Source: Phascolarctobacterium sp. (GTDB taxonomy: Bacteria > Bacillota > Negativicutes > Acidaminococcales > Acidaminococcaceae). From it: 64,000 nt of DNA. Position 1 is the first letter of the stretch. Every line of letters begins with the position of its first letter. The notes below the pieces were generated by a model that was not told the DNA's origin, did not search any database, and saw nothing but the letters and a program-made list of their open reading frames with translations. The position numbers and the translations under genes were made by a program. Location: contig NZ_JAUNOQ010000001.1 in NCBI RefSeq assembly GCF_030531065.1, positions 124,001-188,000 of the forward strand, given 5' to 3'. This document shows positions 16,053-24,602 of this stretch, piece by piece.

Positions 16053-17501
16053 ATGGAGAAGCTATCACAATTATCGGCGCCGGTGTACGAAGCGCTGGAG
16101 GCCTTCCGCAAAAAGCGCGTAGTGCCCTTCGACGTGCCGGGACATAAACGCGGGCGCGGCAATCCGGAGTTGCGGGAGCTGTTGGGAGAAAAATGCGTTA
16201 GTTTGGACGTTAATTCCATGAAGCCTTTGGATAATCTGTGCCATCCGGTGTCCGTGATTCGCGATGCGGAACAGCTGGCAGCCGAAGCCTTCGGCGCGGC
16301 GCACGCTTTCTTTATGGTGGGGGGCACTACCTCGTCCGTGCAGAGCATGGTGCTTTCGTCGACTAAGGCGGGGGATAAGATTATCCTGCCGCGCAACGTG
16401 CATAAAAGCGTCATCAACGCGCTTGTTTTAAACGGCGCTATACCCGTATACATCAACCCGCAGGTAGAAGGCAAGCTGGGCATTTCGCTGGGGATGGAAA
16501 TCGGCGAGGTGGAAAAGGCTATTAAGGCCAACCCGGACGCGAAGGCCGTCCTGGTGAACAATCCCACCTATTATGGCATTTGCTCCGACCTGCGCGCCAT
16601 TGTCAAGCTGGCGCACGCTAATAATATGCTGTGCCTGGTGGACGAGGCTCATGGTACGCATTTTTATTTCGGGCCTAATATGCCGGTCAACGCTATGGCG
16701 GCGGGGGCGGATATGGCTTCGGTATCCATGCACAAATCGGGCGGCAGCCTGACCCAAAGCTCGCTGCTGTTGACGGGACCTGCTGTAAACTGGGAGTATG
16801 TCAGCCAGATTATTAACCTGACGCAGACTACCAGCGCGTCCTACCTTTTGCTGTCCAGCCTGGATATTTCCCGGCGTAATTTATATATGCGCGGCGAAAG
16901 CTCTTTTGAGAAAGTCGCCGAAATGGCGGAATACGCTCGCGAAGAAATCAATTCCATCGGCGGCTTTTATGCTTATGGGCGCGAGCTGAAAAACGGCGGC
17001 AGTATTTACGACTTCGACGTAACAAAGCTGTCCGTTTACACGCGCGATATCGGCCTGGCCGGCATCGAGGTTTACGATTTGCTGCGGGACGAATACGATA
17101 TTCAGATAGAATTTGGCGATATCGCCAACATTTTGGCGTATATTTCCATTGGCGACCGCATTCAGGACATCGAGCGGCTGGTGGGGGCTTTAGCGGATAT
17201 CAAGCGCCTGTATTCCCGCGACCCGTCCTTGATGCTGAATACGGAATATATTGCGCCGCAGGTAGTCGTGTCGCCGCAGGCAGCCTTTTACGCCAAGGAC
17301 GAGTCGCTGCCGCTGCGCCAGACGGCGGGCCGCATTTGCAGCGAGTTCGTTATGTGCTATCCGCCGGGCATCCCTATTCTGGCGCCGGGCGAGGTAATTA
17401 CCAAGGAGATTATCGAATACATTATTTACGCCAAAGAAAAGGGCTGCTCCATGCAGGGACCTGAGGACCCGGACGTAAATAATATCAACGTGCTTGTTTA
17501 G
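16053..17501 (+). CDS. speA: Arginine decarboxylase, PLP-dependent (Orn/Lys/Arg decarboxylase family)
   Basis: 482 residues, the short Firmicute form of fold-type I basic amino acid decarboxylases. An N-terminal FDVPGHKRGRG motif is followed by the PLP domain with NNPTYYGIC, VDEAHGTHF and SVSMHKSGGSLTQSS; Lys228 is the Schiff-base lysine. The C-terminal domain ends with the family motif CYPPGIPILAPGEVI. The family includes lysine, ornithine and arginine decarboxylases. Arginine is inferred because agmatine deiminase and N-carbamoylputrescine amidase lie downstream. The ribosome site GGGGAGAG immediately follows the leader terminator. First gene of the polyamine operon. Confidence 0.88.
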   Translation: MEKLSQLSAPVYEALEAFRKKRVVPFDVPGHKRGRGNPELRELLGEKCVSLDVNSMKPLDNLCHPVSVIRDAEQLAAEAFGAAHAFFMVGGTTSSVQSMVLSSTKAGDKIILPRNVHKSVINALVLNGAIPVYINPQVEGKLGISLGMEIGEVEKAIKANPDAKAVLVNNPTYYGICSDLRAIVKLAHANNMLCLVDEAHGTHFYFGPNMPVNAMAAGADMASVSMHKSGGSLTQSSLLLTGPAVNWEYVSQIINLTQTTSASYLLLSSLDISRRNLYMRGESSFEKVAEMAEYAREEINSIGGFYAYGRELKNGGSIYDFDVTKLSVYTRDIGLAGIEVYDLLRDEYDIQIEFGDIANILAYISIGDRIQDIERLVGALADIKRLYSRDPSLMLNTEYIAPQVVVSPQAAFYAKDESLPLRQTAGRICSEFVMCYPPGIPILAPGEVITKEIIEYIIYAKEKGCSMQGPEDPDVNNINVLV

Positions 17502-17562
17502 AAGCGCGGACTTTGGCGCTTCTTTATGCGTTCAACAAAGCTTGATTAAAGGTTGTGATGAA

Positions 17563-18417
17563 ATGGAACTGTGGTTTTCCGATTTCCATACGGATGACGT
17601 GAAGCTCGACATAAAAATAGAAAAGCAGCTTTTTGGCGAAGATACGGATTTCCAGCGCATCGACGTGTTTGAATCCAAGGAGTTTGGCCGCTTCATCAGC
17701 TGCGACGGCAGTATCGTTTTTTCGGAAAAGGACGAGTTTGTGTACGACGAAATGATTGTGCATGTGCCCATGGCCGTGCATCCCGGCGTGCGCAAGGTGC
17801 TGGTTATCGGCGGCGGCGACGGCGGCGTAGCCCGCGAGCTGTCCCACTATCCTGAAATCGAGGCGATAGACGTGGTGGAAACGGACCATGTTTTTATCGA
17901 CGTGTGCCGCGATTTTTTCCCGGATAACGCTATCGGTCTGGACGATAGCCGGGTAACGGTGTTCAACGCCAACGGCCTGCGCTTTTTGCGCTCCAAGGTC
18001 GACGAATACGATTTAATAATTAACGACGCTATCGACCCTCTGGGGCATGCGGCGGGGCTGTTTACCAAGGAGTTTTACGGTAACTGCTACCGCGCCTTAA
18101 AAGAGGACGGTATTATGGTGTACCAGCACGGCAGCCCGTTTTACGACGAGGATGAAGAAACCTGCCGCGCTATGCACCGCAAGGCCAGCCACAGCTTTCC
18201 CATCAGCCGCGTCTACCAGGCGGCCATTCCTACCTGCCCTTCGGGATATTGGCTTTTTGGTTTCGCGTCGAAAAAATATCATCCGCTTAAGGATTTCGAT
18301 CCGGTGAAGTGGAAGGCGCGGGGCATTAAGACCTGGTATTATTCGGCTAATCTGCACAAGGGAGCGTTTATGCTGCCTAAGTATGTTGAGGATATGCTCG
18401 AAGAAGAAGAAAAATAA
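17563..18417 (+). CDS. speE: Spermidine synthase family aminopropyltransferase
   Basis: 284 residues from ATG 17563, chosen because MELWFSDFHTDDV matches the family N-terminus; the frame opens 69 nt earlier. The fold shows VLVIGGGDGGVARELSHYP (decarboxy-SAM binding), DVVETDH, and the active-site Asp in LIINDAIDPLGHAAGLFTK, plus the polyamine-site YDEMIVHVPMAV and PTCPSGYWLFGF. The enzyme moves an aminopropyl group from decarboxylated S-adenosylmethionine to putrescine. No speD, which makes that donor, is in the window. The 62-nt gap after speA contains no terminator. Confidence 0.88.
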   Translation: MELWFSDFHTDDVKLDIKIEKQLFGEDTDFQRIDVFESKEFGRFISCDGSIVFSEKDEFVYDEMIVHVPMAVHPGVRKVLVIGGGDGGVARELSHYPEIEAIDVVETDHVFIDVCRDFFPDNAIGLDDSRVTVFNANGLRFLRSKVDEYDLIINDAIDPLGHAAGLFTKEFYGNCYRALKEDGIMVYQHGSPFYDEDEETCRAMHRKASHSFPISRVYQAAIPTCPSGYWLFGFASKKYHPLKDFDPVKWKARGIKTWYYSANLHKGAFMLPKYVEDMLEEEEK

Positions 18418-18538
18418 CGCGCATTAGAAGCGCCGTCTTCCTGCGTCACAGCTTGTGGATTTGCTCGACGTACATTTTAGTACGCCTTCGCTGCATCCAC
18501 CGCGCTGTTCCTTGTTATCCGGCACTTCTAATGTGCGT
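18418..18538. other. 121-nt structured intergenic element after speE
   Basis: Nested complementary blocks make one long interrupted hairpin: CGCGCATTAGAAG pairs with CTTCTAATGTGCG at the ends, GCCG with CGGC, ACAGC with GCTGT, GTGGAT with ATCCAC, and CGTAC with GTACG at the tip around ATTTTA. Internal loops separate the helices. It begins right after the speE stop. It may be a REP-like dispersed element or an RNA processing/stability element in the operon. No T run follows. Confidence 0.6.
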
Positions 18539-18559
18539 TGAGGAAAGAGATTTTTAATT

Positions 18560-18690
18560 TATCCCCCAGTCACCTTCGGTGACAGCCCCCTCTAAGAGGG
18601 GGCAATTAAAAAGTAGCACTTCAATTATATTTTTGCTCCCTCTTTGAGGGAGCTGGCATTTTGCGTAGCAAAATGACTGAGGGAGTTATT
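18560..18690 (+). repeat. Dispersed intergenic repeat, copy 1 (forward)
   Basis: About 130 bp made of four hairpins: CCCCCAGTCACC-TTCG-GGTGAC, GCCCCCTC-TAA-GAGGGGGC, an AT-rich spacer, GCTCCCTC-TTT-GAGGGAGC, and CATTTTGC-GTA-GCAAAATG, ending ACTGAGGGAG. The ends (CCCCCAGT and ACTGAGGGAG) are inverted-repeat-like. The same element lies inverted at 53623-53751. It resembles a non-coding MITE/REP-type repeat. The remainder of this gap (18691-18742) holds only the ribosome site of the next gene and a weak TTTACA sequence. Confidence 0.85.
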
Positions 18691-18742
18691 GTTTTACAAA
18701 AATATACACATAGATTTAAATTAACACGAGGAGATGAAGATT

Positions 18743-20002
18743 ATGAGTAAATTATTGGTTATCGGTTGCGGCGGCGTCGCCGGCGTGGCTATCGCAAAAT
18801 GCTGTCAGAACAGCAGCGTATTCACGGAGCTGTGCATTGCCAGCCGCACTAAGGCAAAATGCGATGCGGTTAAGGAAAAATTGCAGCCCACTACCTCCAC
18901 CGTCATTACTACGGCGCAGGTGAACGCTGATAATAAGGACGAGCTGGTGGCTTTGATTAAGGCTTACCGGCCGGACGCAGTGCTGAACGTGGCTCTGCCC
19001 TATCAGGATTTGACCATTATGGACGCTTGCCTGGAGTGCAAGGTGGACTATATCGATACCGCTAACTACGAGCCGGAAGATATCGACGACCCCGCATGGC
19101 GCGCAGTTTATGACAAGCGCTGCGAGGAGGAAGGCTTCTCCGCTTATTTTGACTATTCCTGGCAATGGGCTTACAAGCAAAAATTTGCCGACGCTGGCAT
19201 CATGGCGTTGTTGGGAACCGGCTTCGACCCCGGCGTAACCAGCGTTTTTTCCGCTTACGCTTTGAAGCATTACTTCGATGAAATTGAAACCATTGATATT
19301 TTAGACTGCAACGGCGGCGATCACGGTTATCCCTTCGCAACTAATTTTAACCCTGAAATCAATCTGCGCGAGGTTTCCGCTCCCGGCTCCTATTGGGAAA
19401 ACGGCAAATGGGTGGAAATCCCCGCTATGTCCATTAAGCGAGAGTACGATTTTCCGCAGGTGGGCATGAAGGATATGTATTTGCTGCACCATGAGGAAAT
19501 TGAGTCTTTGGCAAAAAATATCCCCGGCGTGAAGCGCATTCGCTTCTTTATGACCTTTGGCCAAAGCTATCTGACCCACATGAAATGCCTGGAGAACGTG
19601 GGTATGCTGTCCACCAAGCCTATCAATTATGAAGGGCATGAGATTGTGCCTATCCAGTTTCTGAAAGCCTTGCTGCCCGACCCGGCGTCTTTGGGCCCCC
19701 GCACTGTGGGCAAGACCAATATCGGCTGCATTTTTACCGGCACTAAGGACGGCAAGCAAAAGACGATTTATATTTACAACGTCTGCGACCATCAGGAATG
19801 CTATAAAGAGGTCGGCTCCCAAGCCATCAGCTACACTACCGGCGTACCGGCTATGATTGGCACGGCTTTGGTGGTTACTAAGCAATGGCAGGGCAAGGGC
19901 GTATTTAATGTAGAAGAATTCGATCCCGATCCGTATATGGAGATGCTCAATCAATACGGCCTGCCGTGGGTAGTCGATGAAAACCCGGCGACGGTGGAAT
20001 AA
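18743..20002 (+). CDS. Carboxynorspermidine/carboxyspermidine dehydrogenase
   Basis: 419 residues, saccharopine dehydrogenase-like family. An N-terminal Rossmann motif LLVIGCGGVAGVAIAKC binds NADP(H). VDYIDTANYE and GTGFDPGVTSVFSAYALKHY are typical of the carboxynorspermidine dehydrogenase subgroup. It reductively condenses aspartate semialdehyde with putrescine (or diaminopropane) to give carboxyspermidine (or carboxynorspermidine). The ATG at 18743 is properly spaced from the GAGGAG site; the in-frame ATG at 18734 touches that site. The decarboxylase for its product follows after 1 nt. With agmatine-derived putrescine, carboxyspermidine is the expected product. Confidence 0.88.
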   Translation: MSKLLVIGCGGVAGVAIAKCCQNSSVFTELCIASRTKAKCDAVKEKLQPTTSTVITTAQVNADNKDELVALIKAYRPDAVLNVALPYQDLTIMDACLECKVDYIDTANYEPEDIDDPAWRAVYDKRCEEEGFSAYFDYSWQWAYKQKFADAGIMALLGTGFDPGVTSVFSAYALKHYFDEIETIDILDCNGGDHGYPFATNFNPEINLREVSAPGSYWENGKWVEIPAMSIKREYDFPQVGMKDMYLLHHEEIESLAKNIPGVKRIRFFMTFGQSYLTHMKCLENVGMLSTKPINYEGHEIVPIQFLKALLPDPASLGPRTVGKTNIGCIFTGTKDGKQKTIYIYNVCDHQECYKEVGSQAISYTTGVPAMIGTALVVTKQWQGKGVFNVEEFDPDPYMEMLNQYGLPWVVDENPATVE

Positions 20003-20003
20003 G

Positions 20004-21137
20004 ATGAAGAATTTTGACGGCTTGCGCACGCCCTGCTATGTGGTGGACGAGGCTAAGCTGATAAAAAATTTAGAGCTGCTGCAATATGTGCAGCAGGAAA
20101 CAGGCTGCCGCATTTTGCTGGCGCAGAAATGCTTTTCCATGTTCCGTTTGTACCCGCTGCTGGGCAAGTATCTGGCCGGGACTACGGCCAGCGGCATTTA
20201 CGAAGCGCGTTTGGGCCATGAGGAAATGGGCAGGGAAAACCATGTTTTCGCGCCGGCCTTTAAGGACGAGGATATGCGGGAGCTGGCGCAGATTTGCGAC
20301 CATGTGATTTTTAATTCGCTGGCGCAGTTTGAAAGACACAAGGATGTTTGCGCTGCGCACGGAGTCAGCATGGGCCTGCGCGTTAATCCCGAATGCTCGA
20401 CGCAGGGCGGCGAGCACGCTATTTACGACCCCTGCGCTTACGGCTCGCGGCTGGGCGTAACGCTGGCTAATTTCCCTGAGGAGCTGCCGGAGGGCGTAGA
20501 CGGGCTGCACTTCCATACCTTGTGCGAGCAGAATTCCGACGATTTGGTAACTACCTTTAAAGCTTTTGAAAAAAGCTTCGGCAAATTCCTGCCGCGGCTG
20601 AAGTGGCTGAATCTGGGCGGCGGGCACCATATTACCCGCGCTGATTACGATTTGCAGGCTTTACTGGAGCTGCTTAAATATATTAAAGCAACCTATGAGG
20701 TAGAGGTTTATCTGGAGCCGGGCGAGGCAGTGGCGCTGAACGCCGGTTATCTGGTGACGGAGGTGCTGGATATTGTGCATAACGGTTTGGATATCCTGAT
20801 TTTAGACGCTTCCGCCGCCTGCCATATGCCGGACGTGTTGGAGATGCCGTACCGGCCGCCGCTCTTGGGCGGCTTTGCCGCAGGCGAAAAGCCCTATACC
20901 TATCGCTTGTCGTCCATGACCTGTCTGGCAGGCGACGTGATTGGCGATTACAGCTTTGAAAAGCCTGTGCAGATTGGCGACAGGCTGATTTTTGCCGATA
21001 TGGCGATTTATACTATGGTGAAGAATAACACCTTTAACGGCTTGCCGCTGCCGGATATTGCGCTGCTGCGCGCCGACGGCAGCATTGAGGTGGTGCGCCG
21101 TTTTGGGTATGAGGATTTTAAAGGACGTTTGTCATGA
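20004..21137 (+). CDS. nspC: Carboxynorspermidine/carboxyspermidine decarboxylase
   Basis: 377 residues from ATG 20004. PLP-dependent alanine-racemase-fold enzyme. The N-terminus LRTPCYVVDEAKL precedes the PLP lysine in RILLAQKCFSMF; HFHTLCEQ, NLGGGHH and EPGEA are the barrel motifs. The C-terminal barrel carries CLAGDVIGDYSF. It decarboxylates carboxyspermidine to spermidine (or carboxynorspermidine to norspermidine). It starts one base after the dehydrogenase stop and overlaps aguA by 4 nt, so the genes are translationally coupled. Usual family length. Confidence 0.93.
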   Translation: MKNFDGLRTPCYVVDEAKLIKNLELLQYVQQETGCRILLAQKCFSMFRLYPLLGKYLAGTTASGIYEARLGHEEMGRENHVFAPAFKDEDMRELAQICDHVIFNSLAQFERHKDVCAAHGVSMGLRVNPECSTQGGEHAIYDPCAYGSRLGVTLANFPEELPEGVDGLHFHTLCEQNSDDLVTTFKAFEKSFGKFLPRLKWLNLGGGHHITRADYDLQALLELLKYIKATYEVEVYLEPGEAVALNAGYLVTEVLDIVHNGLDILILDASAACHMPDVLEMPYRPPLLGGFAAGEKPYTYRLSSMTCLAGDVIGDYSFEKPVQIGDRLIFADMAIYTMVKNNTFNGLPLPDIALLRADGSIEVVRRFGYEDFKGRLS

Positions 21138-22264
21138 TCGATAAAAGATTTACGCCCCAAGGCGACGGCTTTCATATGCCGGGCGAGTTTGAACGCCATG
21201 CGGGCTGCGTTATCGTCTGGCCCCAGCGACCAGGCTCCTGGAGCTTTGGCGCGGACGCGGCCTGCGCTGCCTTTGCGACGGTGATTAAGGCTATCGCTGC
21301 CAGCGAACGCGTTTATGTGGCCTGCGGGCGCGAGCATTGGGCGCGGGCGGAGTCCATGCTCAGCGGTGTGGATAATGTAACGCTGCTGCCCATAGAAACG
21401 GACGACAGCTGGGCGCGCGATATCGGACCCACTTTTGTGGTGCGCGATAGTGCGGGCGGCAGGCAGGTGCGCGGCGTCAACTGGAGCTTTAACGCCTGGG
21501 GCGGCGCGGTGGACGGCCTTTATCAGGACTGGCGGCAGGACGACGCCTTTGCCGCAGCCTTTGCGGAAAAGGCCGGTTATGAGCTGTACGACGCGGCGCC
21601 TTTTGTGCTGGAGGGCGGTTCTATTCACTGCGACGGCGAAGGCACCGTTATGGCGACGGAAGCCTGCCTGTTGAGCGCCGGGCGCAATCCTGAGCTGACT
21701 AAAGAAGAAATAGAAGAAAAGCTAAAGCTTTATTTGGGCGCGGAAAAGGTGTTGTGGCTGCCGCGCGGTATTTATAATGATGAAACCAACGAGCATGTGG
21801 ATAATGTCTGCGCTTTTATTCGTCCGGGCGAGGTAGTGCTGGCGTGGACGGATAACGAGGACGATCCCCAATATCCCTTGAGCGAAGCCTGTCTGCGCTA
21901 TTTGGAGTTGGCGACGGACGCTAAAGGGCGCAGGCTGACTGTGCATAAGCTTCCTGTTCCCGACGTGCCGGTGTGCATCGAAGCCGACGAGGTGGCGGGC
22001 TTTGACTTTGCCGAGGGCGAGGATATGCGCGAGGCGGGAGAACGCCTAGCGGCGTCCTATGTAAATTTTTATTTCAGCAACGACAGCGTGGTGCTGCCTG
22101 CCTTTGGCGGTGCAAACGCTGCCAGCGACGCGCGGGCGGCGGCCATATTGGCGCGGCTGTGCCCGGAGCGTAAAATTGTGCAGCTACCGGCGCGGGCGAT
22201 TTTGACCGGCGGCGGCAACATCCATTGTATTACGCAGCAAATTCCGAAAGGAGCAGGCTTATGA
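21134..22264 (+). CDS. aguA: Agmatine deiminase
   Basis: 376 residues. Guanidino-group-modifying (pentein) family enzyme that hydrolyses agmatine to N-carbamoylputrescine and ammonia. Visible motifs: the N-terminal MPGEFERHAGCVIVWPQRPG, DDSWARDIGPTFVV, the His in EGGSIHCDGEGT, and the C-terminal nucleophile Cys in GGGNIHCITQQIP. Starts in an ATGA overlap with nspC and ends in an ATGA overlap with aguB, so it is part of the polyamine operon. It connects arginine decarboxylase to putrescine. Confidence 0.94.
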   Translation: MIDKRFTPQGDGFHMPGEFERHAGCVIVWPQRPGSWSFGADAACAAFATVIKAIAASERVYVACGREHWARAESMLSGVDNVTLLPIETDDSWARDIGPTFVVRDSAGGRQVRGVNWSFNAWGGAVDGLYQDWRQDDAFAAAFAEKAGYELYDAAPFVLEGGSIHCDGEGTVMATEACLLSAGRNPELTKEEIEEKLKLYLGAEKVLWLPRGIYNDETNEHVDNVCAFIRPGEVVLAWTDNEDDPQYPLSEACLRYLELATDAKGRRLTVHKLPVPDVPVCIEADEVAGFDFAEGEDMREAGERLAASYVNFYFSNDSVVLPAFGGANAASDARAAAILARLCPERKIVQLPARAILTGGGNIHCITQQIPKGAGL

Positions 22265-23136
22265 GAAAAATTAAGGCGGCGGCGGTGCAAATGCGCTGCG
22301 ACGTCAGCCGCGAGGTTAATTTGCGCCGCGCGGAGGAAATGGTACGCGCAGCGGCGGCGCAGGGTGCGCAGCTCGTTTTGCTGCCGGAGCTGTGGGAGCG
22401 GCCCTATTTTTGCCAGGAGCGGCGCTATGAATATTACCAATACGCGCAGCCGTTGGCAGAAAACCCAGCGGTGCAGATGGGGCGGCGTTTGGCGAAGGAG
22501 CTGCAGATTGTTCTGCCCATCAGCTTTTTTGAGCGGGACGTAAATCAGTTGTATAATTCCATCGCCTGCATCGACGCAGGCGGCGAGGTGCTGGGTGTGT
22601 ACCGCAAAACGCACATCCCGGACGATCATTTTTATCAGGAAAAATTTTACTTTAAGCCGGGCGATACGGGCTTTAAGGTTTTTGCGACCCGCTACGGCCA
22701 AATTGGCATCGGCATCTGCTGGGACCAATGGTTCAGCGAAACGGCGCGTTGTTTAGCGTTAAACGGCGCGGAGCTGCTGCTGTATCCTACGGCTATTGGC
22801 TCGGAGCCTATTTTGGGAACGGACAGTATGCCGCATTGGCGGCGGGTGATGCAGGGCCACAGCGCGGCGAATTTGGTGCCGGTGATTGCGGCTAACCGTA
22901 TTGGCCTGGAGCGGGTGGAGCCCTGCGAGGCTAACGGCGGCCAGCGTTCGGCTTTGGAATTTTACGGCTCGTCCTTTATGACGGACGGCACGGGCGCGTT
23001 GGTGCAGGACGCAGGACGCGACAGCGAAGAAATTTTATTAGCGGAATACGATTTGGACGCTTTGGCGGAGGACCGTTTGAGCTGGGGCTTGTTCCGCGAC
23101 CGACGGCCGGAATGCTACCAAGCTATTGTAAAGTAA
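22261..23136 (+). CDS. aguB: N-carbamoylputrescine amidase
   Basis: 291 residues, nitrilase superfamily. The catalytic triad is visible: Glu in VLLPELWERPYF, Lys in VYRKTHIPDDHFYQEKFYF, and Cys in IGIGICWDQWFSE. It hydrolyses N-carbamoylputrescine to putrescine, CO2 and ammonia, completing the agmatine route. Start chosen at ATG 22261, overlapping the aguA stop; the frame runs further upstream inside aguA. Last gene of the polyamine operon; a terminator follows 15 nt after the stop. Confidence 0.94.
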   Translation: MRKIKAAAVQMRCDVSREVNLRRAEEMVRAAAAQGAQLVLLPELWERPYFCQERRYEYYQYAQPLAENPAVQMGRRLAKELQIVLPISFFERDVNQLYNSIACIDAGGEVLGVYRKTHIPDDHFYQEKFYFKPGDTGFKVFATRYGQIGIGICWDQWFSETARCLALNGAELLLYPTAIGSEPILGTDSMPHWRRVMQGHSAANLVPVIAANRIGLERVEPCEANGGQRSALEFYGSSFMTDGTGALVQDAGRDSEEILLAEYDLDALAEDRLSWGLFRDRRPECYQAIVK

Positions 23137-23150
23137 ATAAGTGACGTGTT

Positions 23151-23201
23151 AAAAAGCCTGCGGGTAGCGGCGCGAGAGCGGCCTTTATCCGCAGGCTTTT
23201 T
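23151..23201 (+). terminator. Intrinsic terminator of the polyamine operon
   Basis: AAAAAGCCTGCGG (23151-23163) pairs with CCGCAGGCTTTTT (23189-23201). The intervening segment contains a second GC-rich hairpin. Confidence 0.88.
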
Positions 23202-23243
23202 GTTGTCACAAAGAATTTTGTGGGCAAAAGAAATGTTCTGTGC

Positions 23244-23275
23244 TATAATATACCCATGTTGACTGACTAGTCAGT
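23244..23275 (+). promoter_or_regulatory. Extended -10 promoter followed by a 14-bp palindrome (possible TetR-type operator)
   Basis: TGTGC-TATAAT (TATAAT at 23244-23249) is an extended -10 with a poor -35. Twelve bases downstream lies the perfect palindrome ACTGACTAGTCAGT (23262-23275), located at the expected transcript start. Palindromes of this shape are common operators of TetR-family repressors. No tetR gene is adjacent. Confidence 0.5.
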
Positions 23276-23290
23276 AGAGGGTGGATGAGA

Positions 23291-23884
23291 ATGTTTCGTA
23301 AGGATAAGTGGTTTAAAGCAGGTTGGTTTTATTTTATCGTCATGTTCGTATTGGAGGCGATATTACCGGAATGGGTTGGCGATGAGAACGGCGTTATTGA
23401 AAATTTGCAGATGCTGTGGCTTTTTGGCGGCCTTTATTATTGCTATAAGATGAGGATCTGTCCGCAGCAAAATTGGGGAGGTAAAGCTTCCTTCTTGTGG
23501 AATGCGGGCATGATTTATTATTTCTTGTTGATTATGCGCGAGATCAACTGGGGACGGGCGCTTTTAACAAATCCCGATGGCAGTTCGTTTCAATATAGCC
23601 AGATGGGATTGTATGGTAAGTTAGTGCATCCCATGGTCGCGGTATTGATTCTTATTTTACTGGTTGCGCTGTATAAGGCGAAGGTGTGGCGGGCGCTGAC
23701 TTTGGTGCGCTTGCCCACTAAATCGTTCTTTTTGCTGCTGCTCTTTATTTTTATGTCCTGGGTTGGCGAAAAGGCGAATTTTACCGGCTTTCATGGGCAG
23801 GTGGGCGAGGAGCTGGCGGAATTTGGCGCGTATATGATGATGTATTATATCGTGCGCGACATGGGCGGGCGCTTGCGAAAATAA
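23291..23884 (+). CDS. Integral membrane protein of unknown function
   Basis: 197 residues from ATG 23291; the ATG at 23285 is too close to AGAGGG at 23276-23281. About five hydrophobic segments: residues ~8-25, ~38-52, ~65-85, ~110-130 and ~145-160. Aromatic-rich with conserved-looking charged residues inside or near helices (REINWGR, WVGEKANFTGFHGQVGEELAE). No family recognised. It has its own promoter with a palindrome at the start site, suggesting repressor control. Convergent with the thioesterase gene across a shared terminator. Confidence 0.6.
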   Translation: MFRKDKWFKAGWFYFIVMFVLEAILPEWVGDENGVIENLQMLWLFGGLYYCYKMRICPQQNWGGKASFLWNAGMIYYFLLIMREINWGRALLTNPDGSSFQYSQMGLYGKLVHPMVAVLILILLVALYKAKVWRALTLVRLPTKSFFLLLLFIFMSWVGEKANFTGFHGQVGEELAEFGAYMMMYYIVRDMGGRLRK

Positions 23885-23886
23885 GC

Positions 23887-23920
23887 AAAAAATCCCGCGC
23901 CGCGCGGGCGCAGGATTTTG
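23887..23920. terminator. Bidirectional terminator
   Basis: AAAATCCCGCGC (23889-23900) pairs with GCGCAGGATTTT (23908-23919) with one mismatch, flanked by A and T tracts. It sits between convergent genes. Confidence 0.7.
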
Positions 23921-23941
23921 GCGTCATGGCAGGCTGCCGGC

Positions 23942-24328
23942 TTATTTGGCGACCTTTGCCATAAATTTTTCGTTATTGACGATAAAACGCTGGTGCGAGC
24001 CTTGGCCGATGACGCCTTTGCTGTCTTTAGCTTCGACGCTAAAGGTCAGCTTACGGCCTTCTACCGCAGTAAGCGTTGCTGTTGCCGTTACCGTATCTCC
24101 CAAGGCGGTAGCCCGGTCGTGCGTAATATTCAGGCTGACGCCTACGGTGCCGCTGCCTTCCGCCAAATGGCTGTTAACGGCGGCGCAGGCTGCCTCCTCC
24201 ATCAAAGCGCACATGGACGGCGTGGCAAAGACCGGCAGGCTGCCGCTTTTCATGGCTTCGGCAGTATTGGCGTCGGTAACGGTGGTTACGGCGGCGCCGG
24301 TGTGGCCGACGGTTAAAATATCTGGCAT
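23942..24328 (-). CDS. Hotdog-fold thioesterase, fluoroacetyl-CoA thioesterase-like
   Basis: 128 residues. The sequence VFATPSMCALMEEAACAAV is typical of the FlK-like hotdog subgroup, where Thr and Glu lie in the active site; GVSLNITHDRATALGDTV supplies the conserved His. Most members in anaerobes are uncharacterised acyl-CoA thioesterases, probably cytoplasmic dimers. Fluoroacetyl-CoA itself is not a likely natural substrate here. Monocistronic on the minus strand. The stretch 24329-24483 upstream is AT-rich and shows no gene. Confidence 0.82.
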   Translation of the reverse strand: MPDILTVGHTGAAVTTVTDANTAEAMKSGSLPVFATPSMCALMEEAACAAVNSHLAEGSGTVGVSLNITHDRATALGDTVTATATLTAVEGRKLTFSVEAKDSKGVIGQGSHQRFIVNNEKFMAKVAK

Positions 24329-24483
24329 AAGAAAAACCTTCTTTCATTATTATTCTTTGATTTGGTAAATAAGCCGCTAAGCTTACTATTTTATATCATA
24401 AAATAAGTCGGCGAGTAAGACAAGAAAATTTTGTAGTTTCTCTTACATTTTTATTGACTCAAGCGTCCTCCCGTAAATTGTGC

Positions 24484-24512
24484 TTACATGCCTGCGGGGA
24501 ACGTGTTATAAT
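24484..24512 (+). promoter_or_regulatory. Promoter of the DUF190-family gene
   Basis: TTACAT at 24484-24489 and TATAAT at 24507-24512 with a 17-nt spacer. Confidence 0.6.
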
Positions 24513-24602
24513 GTATATGCAAGCAGCTTGCCGGGAAAACAAGAACCGGCGAGTTGTGCTGAAGTTGGATTGAACTATAATAATTACCCTGGAGGTGACA
24601 TA

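Noticed and set aside
18560-18690. CRISPR array
   Set aside because: The repeated blocks are hairpin arms occurring once each per element, not regularly spaced identical repeats with unique spacers.
23918-24368. Plus-strand open frames opposite the thioesterase gene
   Set aside because: Both lie antisense to a well-supported hotdog protein and have unlikely compositions.
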